From CAZKSN01 sp964555585 (lineage in GTDB: Bacteria; Bacillota_I; Bacilli_A; RF39; UBA660), in NCBI GenBank assembly GCA_964555585.1, contig CAZKSN010000011.1, forward strand, positions 1 to 27,273: a stretch of DNA of 27,273 nucleotides, read 5' to 3'. A model generated the notes under the pieces. That model did not search any database. It saw nothing but the letters and a program-made list of their open reading frames with translations, and was not told where the DNA came from. Positions 6,295 to 15,069 of the stretch are shown in pieces (the first letter of the stretch is position 1; each line of letters starts with the position of its first letter). Position numbers and translations under genes: made by a program.

Positions 6295-7488
6295 TTAACA
6301 CACTTCCTTTATCTTAATATTGGTCTCACCATCACTTAAAGTTATCTTGATTTTATCATCTTTCAATATATTATCTTTGGTTTTCACTATTTTGCCTTCT
6401 TTATGAATAATACTGTAGCCTTTATTTAATATGTTTACCGGATTGATAAGTGATAATTTCAGTCTGATATTTTCAATTATATTGACATTATTTTTTAAAA
6501 TATTCATAGTCATGTTTTTTAACTTTTCAGTTAATCTATCAAGTTTTTCCTCTTTGATCTGATAAATACTCATAGGATTATTCAGAATATAATTATTTTT
6601 ATATCTTTCCAGTCTTTCTTCAAAGTTTGTTATTTTCTTTGATATTGCCTGATATGCTCTTGATTCTGCATTTACTAAATATCTGAATATTTCATTTTTT
6701 TCCGGAACTGCCAATTCCGCTGCTCCTGTAGGTGTCGGTGCTCTTAGATCTGCCACAAAATCACTTATGGTAAAATCAATTTCATGCCCTACAGCACTTA
6801 TTATAGGTATTTTACTGTCAAATATTGCTCTTGCAACAATTTCCTCATTAAAAGCCCATAAATCTTCCAAAGAGCCCCCTCCTCTACCTAGAATAATAAC
6901 ATCTAAATCAAATTCATTGGCTTTATTTATCATTTTAACAATATTTTCTTTGGCAGCATCACCCTGCACCAATGTCGGAAATAAAATTATTTCAGTCATT
7001 GGAAATCTTCTGTTAATGGTAGAGATAATATCTCTTACTGCTGCCCCTGTAGAAGCAGTGATTACTCCAACTTTAGAAGGTATTTTTGGAATTTTCCTTT
7101 TATGTTCAATATTGAATAAACCTTCAGCATTCAATTTCTGTTTAAGCTGTTCAAATAATATGTATAAGTTTCCTACCCCCGCTTCAAGCATCTCTTCCAC
7201 ATATATCTGATAACTTCCAGTAGCTTCATAAAGACTGATCTTTCCTCTTACAAGCACATTCATTCCATCTTTAGGAGTGAATAAAAGTCTGCTGTTGTTA
7301 AAGCCAAACATAACTGCATTTATCTTACTGTTTTCATCCTTTAAGCTAAAATACAGATGACCTCTGGTATGTAATTTCAAATTACTTATCTCACCCTTAA
7401 TATATACATTTTCCAAGAAGGAATCATTATCTAACAATTTCTTAATATATTTATTAATTTCTGAAATAGTAATATAGTTATCATTCAT
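6295..7488 (-). CDS. xseA: Exodeoxyribonuclease VII large subunit
   Basis: 397 aa from the ATG at 7488. This start is favoured because GAGG (within 7499-7495) precedes it and because residue numbering then matches the family; an in-frame ATG at 7500 overlaps that ribosome site. Domains: an N-terminal OB-fold (about 1-100, including YIKGEISNLK and HLYFSLKDE), then the catalytic part with GVITASTGAAVRDI, the glycine-rich GRGGGSLEDLWAFNEE, and PIISAVGHEIDFT followed by ADLRAPTPTGAAELAVP, then a long helical region that binds XseB. All conserved motifs are present. It overlaps the nusB end by eight bases (ATGAATGA), implying translational coupling. Confidence 0.96.
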   Translation of the reverse strand: MNDNYITISEINKYIKKLLDNDSFLENVYIKGEISNLKLHTRGHLYFSLKDENSKINAVMFGFNNSRLLFTPKDGMNVLVRGKISLYEATGSYQIYVEEMLEAGVGNLYILFEQLKQKLNAEGLFNIEHKRKIPKIPSKVGVITASTGAAVRDIISTINRRFPMTEIILFPTLVQGDAAKENIVKMINKANEFDLDVIILGRGGGSLEDLWAFNEEIVARAIFDSKIPIISAVGHEIDFTISDFVADLRAPTPTGAAELAVPEKNEIFRYLVNAESRAYQAISKKITNFEERLERYKNNYILNNPMSIYQIKEEKLDRLTEKLKNMTMNILKNNVNIIENIRLKLSLINPVNILNKGYSIIHKEGKIVKTKDNILKDDKIKITLSDGETNIKIKEVC

Positions 7489-7891
7489 CTTTAACCTCAT
7501 TATTTAAAATACTATCCAGTACTCCATTGATTAATTTCATTATCTTGTCATCAGAATATTTTTTTGATAATTCAACTGCCTCATTGATACAGACAATCTT
7601 TGGAGTATCATAATACATCAATTCATAAGTACTCATTCTTAAAATTGCCTTATCAGTTTTCCCCAGTCTATTTATCTTCCATCCCTTTAAATATTTTTCA
7701 ATTAAAACATCTAATTCTTTTTCCTTTTCTAGAACTCCAAAAACAATAGAATTGACAAAATTATTGTCAATTTCTACATGCTCCTTTATAATATTTTTAA
7801 CATCAAAAGAAATAACCTCTTTCTGATAAAAATCTATCTGATATAATATTATCATTATTTTTTCTCTTAATTCGCTTCTGGTTAATTTCAT
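7481..7891 (-). CDS. nusB: Transcription antitermination factor NusB
   Basis: 136 aa from the ATG at 7891. AAAGGTG lies six bases before it; the GTG at 7900 is part of that ribosome site. NusB is a small all-helical protein that, with NusE/S10, binds boxA RNA and supports rRNA transcription. Visible family features are the LTRSELREKIMIILYQIDF start, the central LIEKYLKGWKINRLGKTDKAILRMSTYEL, and the closing INEAVELSKKYSDDKIMKLINGVLDSI. The gene order nusB-xseA-xseB is common in Bacillota. It has an extended -10 promoter directly upstream. Confidence 0.96.
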   Translation of the reverse strand: MKLTRSELREKIMIILYQIDFYQKEVISFDVKNIIKEHVEIDNNFVNSIVFGVLEKEKELDVLIEKYLKGWKINRLGKTDKAILRMSTYELMYYDTPKIVCINEAVELSKKYSDDKIMKLINGVLDSILNNEVKDE

Positions 7892-7908
7892 ATGCTTCAC
7901 CTTTAATA

Positions 7909-7917
7909 ATTATATCA
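7909..7917 (-). promoter_or_regulatory. Extended -10 promoter of nusB-xseA-xseB
   Basis: TGATATAAT on the minus strand (7917-7909), with no good -35. It places the start near 7902 and gives a very short leader containing the AAAGGTG site. The same nonamer precedes three other operons in this window. Confidence 0.5.
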
Positions 7918-7962
7918 TTTAAACTTAATAACTTAAAGAAGAATATTTATTAAATATAAATC

Positions 7963-9186
7963 TTATCTTAAGAATACTGGCGTTATTGGTGTCTGTCCGT
8001 CAGCACCGTTATTATCAAATGCATTCCATTCTATTGTTACATTAGATTCTTCATTATCTATAGTGGCATTCCCCTGTAGAATATAATTATTTCCGAAAGC
8101 TCTTCCATCAATATATGTAACACTATTTGGAATTTCTATACTGGACAACTGATTGTATCTGAATGCTCCCCAATATATTTCTGTTATATTATCAGGAATA
8201 GTTACAGTAGTTAATGAATTATCATAAAATACTTCTTCATCAATAACTGTCAAACCGCTTCCTATATCTATACTTTCAAGTTGATTTTCTGAAAAAGCTC
8301 CACATGACAGTAATAAAACATTGTTTGGAATTGTAATTTCAGTTAATAAATTACCATAAAAGGCATAAGCACCTATATATAATACACTTTCAGATATTGA
8401 TAGATTTTCTAATAAGTTGGAATCAAAAGCACAATTTCCAATATGAGTTACTGTATTTGGAATTTCAACAGATGTAATACCCATTGGAGTCCACTCATCA
8501 GGATCTGCTATCGCAAATTCAGCTCCAATTCCGACAACGGTTTTTCCATTAATAATACTTGGAATTATAATATCACTTGGACATGAGGAATCTGCATAAT
8601 TATAAGAGTAAATTACAACTTCATTACTTTCAAGTTCACTAGGTCTTATCATTCCATTATATAATAGCTCATCATCAGAAGCTTCAGGAGATTCAATCCA
8701 ATCATAATACCATTCCTGAATATCTTCGTTAGCTTCAGATAAATCAGTTATAAAACATGATTCAGGAGTCGCTCTGACAATACACTCTTCAAATGATTTC
8801 TCTTCTATAATCACTTCATTGGAGTTAGATAATTTTGTTGCACAGTATTTTCCATTATATAAATAAAAAGCAACTGTTCCATTCTTATTTATTGTTACAA
8901 CACCATTTTCCGGTTTAGATCCGGAAAAATTCATTTCCATATTTCCGGAAACAGATTCTTCTCCAGCTTCATAAGTATAAATTGTTGTCTGTCTTTGAAT
9001 TCTATTTATTTTGGCAACATCATATGCATTTTCTGCGGCTTTTAATATATTTTTTGCATTTAACTCAAAAGTATTTCTTACAGAATTATAATATAAATTC
9101 ATTACAGTTGGTAATGCCAGTATTATTAATAATCCTAAAATTCCTATTACAGCTAAAATTTCAATTAAGGTAAAACCTTTTTTCAT
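7963..9186 (-). CDS. Prepilin fused to BspA-type leucine-rich repeats, 407 aa
   Basis: Starts MKKG followed by FTLIEILAVIGILGLL, a textbook type IV/T2SS prepilin signal: basic leader, cleavage after Gly4, Glu at +5, and a hydrophobic helix that packs in the pilus core. Residues about 30-150 are a pilin-like region. From about 200 to 370 come BspA-type (TpLRR, LRR_5) repeats, seen as ITSVEIPNTVTHIGNCAF, LTEITIPNN, LTTVTIPDNITEI and LSSIEIPNSVTYI. It ends with a cap (IQGNATIDNEES...AFDNNGADGQTPITP) shared with the neighbouring 556-aa paralogue. The fusion suggests a minor pilin with an adhesive head; the ligand is unknown. The ribosome site AAGGAG sits 9 bases after the upstream gene's stop. 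No clear terminator follows. Confidence 0.9.
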   Translation of the reverse strand: MKKGFTLIEILAVIGILGLLIILALPTVMNLYYNSVRNTFELNAKNILKAAENAYDVAKINRIQRQTTIYTYEAGEESVSGNMEMNFSGSKPENGVVTINKNGTVAFYLYNGKYCATKLSNSNEVIIEEKSFEECIVRATPESCFITDLSEANEDIQEWYYDWIESPEASDDELLYNGMIRPSELESNEVVIYSYNYADSSCPSDIIIPSIINGKTVVGIGAEFAIADPDEWTPMGITSVEIPNTVTHIGNCAFDSNLLENLSISESVLYIGAYAFYGNLLTEITIPNNVLLLSCGAFSENQLESIDIGSGLTVIDEEVFYDNSLTTVTIPDNITEIYWGAFRYNQLSSIEIPNSVTYIDGRAFGNNYILQGNATIDNEESNVTIEWNAFDNNGADGQTPITPVFLR

Positions 9187-9195
9187 ATTATCTCC

Positions 9196-10866
9196 TTATC
9201 TTAAATAAACTGGAGTAATAGTGATTTGTCCATCTACTCCATTATTATCAAATACATTGCTTCCTAAAGTTACATTTCCACTACTATTATCAATCGTTGC
9301 ATTCCCCTGAATTAATCTATTATATTTAAACGCTTGATTTCCAATAAATGATGTACTATTTGGAATAGCTAAACTTGTTAATTGATTATTTGCAAAAGCA
9401 TAATTATTAATTTGTAAAATTCCTAATGGTAAGGTTAAATTAGTTAATGAATTATATTGAAATGCAGATGATTCTATATAATCAATAGAACTCGGAAGTG
9501 TGACATTGGCTATATATAAATTGTAAAATGCCATATAACCTATAGTAATAACTCCACTTGGTATAACTACATTAGATCTATTTTCTCCTCCATAACTTAC
9601 AATATTTGTTGTATCTAATGTTCCATTAGAATTTCTTTTATATATAAATGCTTGATTATCAGGCAATTGATTATCATTAAATGCAGTATAACCTATATTT
9701 GTCACAGTACTTGGAATACTAATAGTATTTAAATTGTTATATGCAAAAGCTTCAACTCCTATATATTCCAAATTATTTGGCAGTGTTACGTTAGTTAATA
9801 AATTACCTCTAAAAGCTCTTGAATAAATATTTTTAACTGTATTTGGAATAGTGACACTTTCAATTTGACTATCTGCAAAAACATAATTATCTAATGTAAT
9901 AATTCCATTTGGAATAACTACATTGCTTCTTTCTGCTCCTCCATAACTTATTACTCTTGTAGTATTAATTGAACCATCATAATCCCTATAATAAATAAAT
10001 GCATCTTCTGCAGGCAATTGATTATTATTAAATGCAATAAAACCTATATATGTTACACTTTCTGGAATTGTTAAAGATGTGATTTGATTATTATAAAAAG
10101 CTCCGAATCCAATAGATTCAACACCATTTTCCAGTATAACCTCAGTCAATTGATTATCTTGAAAAGCATAACTACCTATAGAAGTAACACTAGATGGAAT
10201 CACAATATTAGTTAACAAATTGTATCTGAAAGAATCTTCTCCAATTTGCTCAACACTATTTGGAATTTCCACACTGGTAAAATCTTGAAAAGAAAGAGCA
10301 TCATTACCTATAGTTGTCACCGCTACTCCACCAATTTGACTAGGTATTACAATATCCTTTGAGCAACCAGAATCTTCACTATAACCTGTTATAGCTCCAG
10401 TATCACTATCAAATTCAAAACATACAGATTGATCTATCAATTCTGTAAAAGTACAGTTAGAAGAAGAAGTTGAATTTATAGTTATTGTTTCAGAAATAAA
10501 GGATTTTTTTGCACAGTACTCTCCATCATACAATGCAAAACCTATTTCACCATTGCTTCTTATATCTATTTCACCATTGTAAGGATTAGCTCCAGTATAG
10601 TTCAATTCTACATTACCTGATTCTAATGTTTTAACTTTATTACTATAAGTATATATTGTACTAGTAGGAGTTGTACCACTTAAGATAGCTTTTGAATAAC
10701 CTTGTGTAGCGGCTTTAACTAAACTTTTTGCCTGTAATTCTAATGAATTTATTAAAGCTCTATCAAATAAATTCATAACAACTGGAAGTGATATAGCAAT
10801 TAATAAAGAAATTATTACAATTACTGCTAAAAGTTCTATTAATGTTAATCCTTTTTTCTCATTCAT
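9196..10866 (-). CDS. Prepilin fused to BspA-type leucine-rich repeats, 556 aa
   Basis: MNEKKG followed by LTLIELLAVIVIISLLIAI is a class III prepilin signal (cleavage after Gly6, Glu at +5). A pilin-like segment (about 30-150) is followed by about twelve BspA-type LRR units (for example FTSVEIPNSVEQIG, LTEVILENGVESIG, IESVTIPNTVKNI, LTNVTLPNNLEYIG). A 117-residue block starting NQLPAEDAFIYYRDYDG is repeated in tandem as NQLPDNQAFIYKRNSNG, each with a non-LRR ISYGGxxRSNVVIP insert. BspA repeats mediate binding to host matrix or other cells in known proteins; here they would be displayed on a pilus. It has its own promoter upstream and shares its C-terminal cap with the 407-aa protein, indicating tandem gene duplication. 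Confidence 0.9.
   Translation of the reverse strand: MNEKKGLTLIELLAVIVIISLLIAISLPVVMNLFDRALINSLELQAKSLVKAATQGYSKAILSGTTPTSTIYTYSNKVKTLESGNVELNYTGANPYNGEIDIRSNGEIGFALYDGEYCAKKSFISETITINSTSSSNCTFTELIDQSVCFEFDSDTGAITGYSEDSGCSKDIVIPSQIGGVAVTTIGNDALSFQDFTSVEIPNSVEQIGEDSFRYNLLTNIVIPSSVTSIGSYAFQDNQLTEVILENGVESIGFGAFYNNQITSLTIPESVTYIGFIAFNNNQLPAEDAFIYYRDYDGSINTTRVISYGGAERSNVVIPNGIITLDNYVFADSQIESVTIPNTVKNIYSRAFRGNLLTNVTLPNNLEYIGVEAFAYNNLNTISIPSTVTNIGYTAFNDNQLPDNQAFIYKRNSNGTLDTTNIVSYGGENRSNVVIPSGVITIGYMAFYNLYIANVTLPSSIDYIESSAFQYNSLTNLTLPLGILQINNYAFANNQLTSLAIPNSTSFIGNQAFKYNRLIQGNATIDNSSGNVTLGSNVFDNNGVDGQITITPVYLR
9427..10023 (-). repeat. Tandem 351-bp (117-aa) internal duplication in the 556-aa prepilin
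   Basis: Copy A (10023-9673) and copy B (from 9672, clear to about 9427) have an exact period of 351 bases. Each encodes NQLP...AFIY, an acidic/basic turn, ISYGG or VSYGG, then RSNVVIP and LRR units. The copies differ at many positions, so the duplication is not recent. Confidence 0.75.
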
Positions 10867-10889
10867 AAAAAATTACTCCTATTATATTA

Positions 10890-10917
10890 ATTATAACATA
10901 ATGTTAATGTATTTCAA
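10890..10917 (-). promoter_or_regulatory. Internal promoter for the two LRR prepilins
   Basis: TTGAAA (10917-10912), 16-base spacer, TATAAT (10895-10890), with an extended -10 TG one base upstream. This lets the adhesin genes be transcribed apart from the pilus motor genes. The -10 region ATGTTATAATT is the same as that before the Gly/Cys prepilin. Confidence 0.6.
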
Positions 10918-10926
10918 TAAAAATAA

Positions 10927-11622
10927 TTATAATAAATTTAATATTATTGGCGCTAGAATTAATAGTAATATAATTGGAATAAAAAATAATACAGAAATTA
11001 TACTCATTTTTACAGGCATTTTATTTATAATAGCTTTTACTTCTAGAATCTTTCTATCTCTTAAAAATTCAACCTGATTATATAAAGTGTCAATTATAGA
11101 ACTGCCAAATATATTTGATTGTACAATATTTAATATTACATTGTTGATTGCATCACTTGGAATTCTTTTTTTAAGATCATTTAAAACTTCTGTTAAAGTT
11201 TTTCCAAATTTCATTTCTTTCAATGCATTTTTAAATTCAGTAGAAAGTTCACTGTCAATTGTATTACTTGTTAAATCCAATGCTCCCTTTAAATTCTTTC
11301 CAGTTTCCAAAGATAAGGTTAATACTTCAAAAAAGAATAATGCCTCATAATCCAGCTTGGCCGCTCTCTTTCTAATTCTGATGTCTAAAATAATATACTC
11401 AATTGACCAATATAGAATTAATGTGATAACTGGCGAATAAATATAAGAAAGTGATGAAAATAATAACAAAGAGGTAAATACAGCAATACATAATATTAAT
11501 CTAACAATAATAAAACTATTGGCATTTATTTTATTATAAACACCCAATAATAAAAACTTTGATTTAATTTTATCAATATATTTTTTTGTATAAATTCTTT
11601 CTGCAATATTAAAATCCTTCAT
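10927..11622 (-). CDS. tadC: TadC-like pilus assembly membrane protein (T2SSF domain)
   Basis: 231 aa. Contains one type II secretion F (GspF-like) domain in the second half: FFFEVLTLSLETGKNLKGALDLTS, then SELSTEFKNALKEMKFGKTLTEVLNDL, and a C-terminal pair of helices (about 205-231). Two N-terminal membrane helices lie at about 40-75. TadB and TadC form the inner-membrane platform that couples the TadA motor to pilin assembly. Its ATG overlaps the tadB stop by one base (TAATG), implying coupling. It is shorter than typical TadC (about 300 aa), lacking part of the N-terminal region. Confidence 0.9.
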   Translation of the reverse strand: MKDFNIAERIYTKKYIDKIKSKFLLLGVYNKINANSFIIVRLILCIAVFTSLLLFSSLSYIYSPVITLILYWSIEYIILDIRIRKRAAKLDYEALFFFEVLTLSLETGKNLKGALDLTSNTIDSELSTEFKNALKEMKFGKTLTEVLNDLKKRIPSDAINNVILNIVQSNIFGSSIIDTLYNQVEFLRDRKILEVKAIINKMPVKMSIISVLFFIPIILLLILAPIILNLL

Positions 11623-12638
11623 TATATATCAATCCTTAGTATATTTTTTATTATAATTATGTATAATGCATACAAAAACAATATTATTAAAATAATGAAA
11701 ATACCTATATTATTCTTTACCAGAGGATTGAAATAATCATTGTTCAATATAAAGATAACAGCAAACAAGAAGAATGGCATGCCTAGCAAAATCTTAAAGA
11801 CAAACACATTTGAAGCAGTCATTGTCTTAAGTTCGTTTATTAATTTTTTTCTATTCATAAAATCTTTCTCTATGGAAGCAAATACTTTAACAATATTTCC
11901 ACCTGTTTTATTAAGTACAGTTAAACTGGATGTGATATACTTTGCATCCTCCAATTTAACACGATTATAAAATCTATCAAATACAGTCTCCATGGATAAG
12001 CCGTAAGACAAATCTAAATATATTTTCTTAAATTCATTACTTATAGGACCGTCCAGTTCATTTCCCACCACTTCAATGGCTTGGATTGTACTTTTACCGC
12101 TTTTAAAGGCATTATTCATAATTACTATGGCTTTTAATAAATCTTCCTCTATTCTTCTTCTTTTTCTTCTATATTCTATTTGAATAAAAATATCTAAAAT
12201 AAAGTAACCTACCAATATGCTTACTATGACTCCTATAAATGTGATTTTTCCAGCCTGAAATAAAATTGAAATAATGTACAGCATTAAAGTAGCAATGCTT
12301 AATATGAATTTTTCAGATATAAAATCTATTCCCTCTTTATTATTTAAATCTTCAAAATCAATATATTTATCATATTTAGAAGTACTTTTATTAAATATTC
12401 TAATATGCTTTAACATAAATGAAAATAATTTTACTAGTTTATTAAAGTAATTGTTTATTAAATCAAATAAAGATAAATTTTCACTCTCATTAATAGAATT
12501 AATGGTATATTTTTTAAATTTATTATTTAAATTAATATTCTTTTTAACTTGAAGTAAAATTAAAAATACTATAATCAAAAATATTATGAAAATTATATAA
12601 TCTTTAAATATAGCAAATATTAATTCAATTGTTTTCAT
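11622..12638 (-). CDS. tadB: TadB-like pilus assembly membrane protein (T2SSF domain)
   Basis: 338 aa with an N-terminal membrane helix (about 10-30), a charged cytoplasmic linker, a helical pair near 110-150, then the T2SSF domain: RRRIEEDLLKAIVIMNNAFKSGKSTIQAIEVV, LDGPISNEFKKIYLDLSYGLSMETVFDRFYNRV, and LNKTGGNIVKVFASIEKDF. It ends with two more membrane helices. This is the layout of TadB, the platform partner of TadC. It lies nine bases after tadA and overlaps tadC by one base, so all three motor/platform genes are translated together. Confidence 0.91.
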   Translation of the reverse strand: MKTIELIFAIFKDYIIFIIFLIIVFLILLQVKKNINLNNKFKKYTINSINESENLSLFDLINNYFNKLVKLFSFMLKHIRIFNKSTSKYDKYIDFEDLNNKEGIDFISEKFILSIATLMLYIISILFQAGKITFIGVIVSILVGYFILDIFIQIEYRRKRRRIEEDLLKAIVIMNNAFKSGKSTIQAIEVVGNELDGPISNEFKKIYLDLSYGLSMETVFDRFYNRVKLEDAKYITSSLTVLNKTGGNIVKVFASIEKDFMNRKKLINELKTMTASNVFVFKILLGMPFFLFAVIFILNNDYFNPLVKNNIGIFIILIILFLYALYIIIIKNILRIDI

Positions 12639-12647
12639 AAAATCACC

Positions 12648-13976
12648 TTAATTCCTGAAGATATAATCTATATCAACTTTACTTTTACTTTTGATTTTCT
12701 TTAAGACTTTTGGAATAAAATCATATCTAACAAATTCTCCATTAACCTCTCCATTTGAAGTTAAACCTATCTGTCTGAATACAAATATATCACTTAGTAT
12801 AATTTCTCCATTCTTAATTTCTTTCAATTCACTTATACTTACAATTTTTCTTCTTCCATCTGTCATTCTTTCAATATTTATTACTATATCTATGGCGTTT
12901 AATATATATTCTCTTACTGCTTTAATTGGTATTTCAAGCCCTGCTAAAAGAACCATTGTTTCAAGTCTGTTTAAACAGTCAATAGCACTGTTTGCATGTA
13001 AAGTGGAAAGTGATCCATCATGACCTGTATTCATTGCCTGGAGCATATCAAAAGCTTCTTTACCACGAACCTCTCCCACTATGATTCTATCAGGTCTCAT
13101 ACGTAGAGAATTTCTAACTAAATCTCTTATTGTGACTTCTCCAGCATTATCATAATTCATGGTTCTTGTTTCCAATGACACAACATGTTCCTGCTCCAGT
13201 TTCAGTTCTGCCGCATCCTCAATAGTAATTACTCTTTCATTGGAATCAATGAAGCTGCTTAGTATATTCAGTAAAGTTGTTTTACCGCTTCCGGTACCGC
13301 CACAGATAATTATATTTAATTTTGAATGAACACATGCTTCTAAAAATCTGGCCATATATGGTGTCATTGTTCCAAGTCTCAGCAATTCATCAATATTGTC
13401 AATAGCTTCCTTAAACTTTCTTATTGTAATAACCGGTCCGTTTAGACTAAGAGGTGGAATTATTGCATTTATTCTTGATCCATCTTTCAATCTTGAATCA
13501 ACCATAGGATTTGATGCATCTATGGTTCTACCTAGAGGCTGAATCAACCTCTGAATGGTTCTAATTATATGCTCATCATTAATAAATGAAACACTATCAT
13601 CTTTTACCAGCTGACCATCTATTTCAATAAATATCTGATCCGGAGCATTAACCATTATTTCTGTTATATTCTTGTCAGTTAACAATTCTGTTAATGGTCC
13701 ATAACCATTTATTTCATTATTTATCAAATTATAAATATGACTTCTTTCCAGGTTAGATAAATCATATCCTTCTAAAGCTTTGTCAATCTCATTATTAATG
13801 AAATCATTTAAGGAATCATTATTTGGAATTTCATTATCTATTAAATTAGTAATTATTTTAGTTCTTAACTTGTCAAGTAATTCTTTATCCTTAAAAACTT
13901 CATAATCAGTTTCAATTACAGGTAATATTTTTTTCTTTTCCACTTCAAAAACATCTAAAAGACTATTTTTCTTCAC
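12648..13976 (-). CDS. tadA: TadA/CpaF secretion ATPase
   Basis: 442 aa from a GTG at 13976, chosen because AAGGTG lies six bases upstream; an ATG at 13991 has no ribosome site. It is a hexameric type II/IV secretion ATPase that powers pilus assembly. Visible motifs: the helical N-terminal domain, the ITEIMVN and DSRLKDGSRINAIIPP segments typical of CpaF, Walker A GGTGSGKTT (about 226-234), VITIEDAAEL (Asp box), RIIVGEVRG (Walker B), and the His box GHDGSLSTLHAN. All catalytic motifs are intact. It overlaps the end of tadZ by 14 bases. CpaF-type rather than PilB-type motifs identify the system as Tad. Confidence 0.95.
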   Translation of the reverse strand: MKKNSLLDVFEVEKKKILPVIETDYEVFKDKELLDKLRTKIITNLIDNEIPNNDSLNDFINNEIDKALEGYDLSNLERSHIYNLINNEINGYGPLTELLTDKNITEIMVNAPDQIFIEIDGQLVKDDSVSFINDEHIIRTIQRLIQPLGRTIDASNPMVDSRLKDGSRINAIIPPLSLNGPVITIRKFKEAIDNIDELLRLGTMTPYMARFLEACVHSKLNIIICGGTGSGKTTLLNILSSFIDSNERVITIEDAAELKLEQEHVVSLETRTMNYDNAGEVTIRDLVRNSLRMRPDRIIVGEVRGKEAFDMLQAMNTGHDGSLSTLHANSAIDCLNRLETMVLLAGLEIPIKAVREYILNAIDIVINIERMTDGRRKIVSISELKEIKNGEIILSDIFVFRQIGLTSNGEVNGEFVRYDFIPKVLKKIKSKSKVDIDYIFRN

Positions 13977-14736
13977 TAATATCACCTTCATTCAAAACAT
14001 CAATAATAATCTTATATAAACTACTTACTTCTTTTTTATATCTTTTAAAATTATTGTTTGCTAAAACAGGAATCGTATTGTTATATAGATAACTTGTAAT
14101 GTTCTTCATATAAAAATCCTTTGAAACATAATAATCAATTTTTTCATCAAGTATTTTCTTTATATCTGTATCAGTAAAGAAGGGATTTTTAAAATCAACA
14201 GAATCATTTAATAATATTTTATAATTATCAATTTCATTATCTTTAAAAATATTTAAAATATTTCTTAAATTTTTAATATTGAATATGTCATCTGTAATAA
14301 CAAATAAAATTAAATCCACCGTATCCAATGTCATAAGATTCATTTCATCAAGTGCATTTGAAGTATCTATAATGATTAAATCATATAAAGACTCTGATTT
14401 ATTTAAAATCATTTCCAAGAATTTACTCTCAATTTTATTTCCCTGTCTTGGGTCTTTAGGTGAACTCAAAATATCAATATTCTGATTATAATGATATACA
14501 TATTCCGATAAGCTGTTAAATCTGTTATTGTTTAAATCATCAGACAGATTATAAATGGTTTTTGATATATTTTCATTTATCAACATAGAAATAGCACCAT
14601 TGAACAAATCCAAATCAATGAGTAATGTTTTTTTATCTTTTAAAGCCGCTATCCCTGCTAAATTCATTGCAAGTATAGTTTTTCCTACTCCACCCTTAGG
14701 TGAAAATATACAAATACTTTTACCCTTCTTACTCAT
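13963..14736 (-). CDS. tadZ: TadZ/CpaE-like ParA-family ATPase
   Basis: 257 aa. MinD/ParA-type deviant Walker A KGGVGKT at residues 14-20 (FSPKGGVGKTILAMNLAG), LLIDLDLFNGAISML, and LIIIDTSNALDEMN as Walker B. TadZ/CpaE localises the Tad machine. Most CpaE proteins carry an N-terminal receiver-like domain; here it is missing and the protein starts directly with the ATPase. The C-terminal third, around YVSKDFYMKNITSYLYNNTIPVL, matches the part of CpaE that often reads as a polarity/partner interface. A GAGGG ribosome site precedes the ATG. It lies directly before tadA with a short overlap, the usual order. Confidence 0.88.
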   Translation of the reverse strand: MSKKGKSICIFSPKGGVGKTILAMNLAGIAALKDKKTLLIDLDLFNGAISMLINENISKTIYNLSDDLNNNRFNSLSEYVYHYNQNIDILSSPKDPRQGNKIESKFLEMILNKSESLYDLIIIDTSNALDEMNLMTLDTVDLILFVITDDIFNIKNLRNILNIFKDNEIDNYKILLNDSVDFKNPFFTDTDIKKILDEKIDYYVSKDFYMKNITSYLYNNTIPVLANNNFKRYKKEVSSLYKIIIDVLNEGDISEEK

Positions 14737-14747
14737 ATTAACCCTCT

Positions 14748-15062
14748 TTATTCACAATTTTCCACATTAATTTCATATTCCTTATATCCAAGTATGCTTC
14801 CAAAAATACTATCTACTGTATAATTAATTATAACACAGTTTTTTTTGTTTTTTAATGTATATTTTATATTTTTAACTTTAATGTCATTCAAAGAAAAATA
14901 ATCAGATATATCATATTCATTTTTTATTGCTGTTGATAACAGATTATTTCCCTTAATTCTGGCTTTAACCATAATGCCTACATCTATTACAAGAGCACAG
15001 CAAAAAAGAAATATAGGTAATAAAATAACAAAGATTACTAATGACTGTCCCCTTTTATTCAT
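14748..15062 (-). CDS. TadE/TadG-like pseudopilin, 104 aa
   Basis: Begins MNKRGQSLVIFVILLPIFLF, then CALVIDVGIM: a short basic leader, Gly-Gln, and one hydrophobic helix followed by an IDVG motif, as in TadE/TadG-type pseudopilins. Unlike the two other G^Q pilins in this operon it has Ile rather than Glu at the +5 position, so processing or assembly may differ, as in TadG-type proteins that stay membrane-bound. The remaining 75 residues are a small, probably extracellular domain with two cysteines (NKKNC and VENC) that could form a disulfide. It sits 7 bases after the lipoprotein gene and 11 before tadZ. Confidence 0.78.
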   Translation of the reverse strand: MNKRGQSLVIFVILLPIFLFCCALVIDVGIMVKARIKGNNLLSTAIKNEYDISDYFSLNDIKVKNIKYTLKNKKNCVIINYTVDSIFGSILGYKEYEINVENCE

Positions 15063-15069
15063 AAATCAC

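Noticed and set aside
6767..7210. 147-codon plus-strand frame opposite xseA
   Set aside because: It mirrors highly conserved xseA motifs; its length is explained by the codon bias of the true gene.
7920..7975. Terminator after the 407-aa LRR prepilin
   Set aside because: Only imperfect AT-rich pairings with tiny loops or short stems were found, and no convincing T-run.
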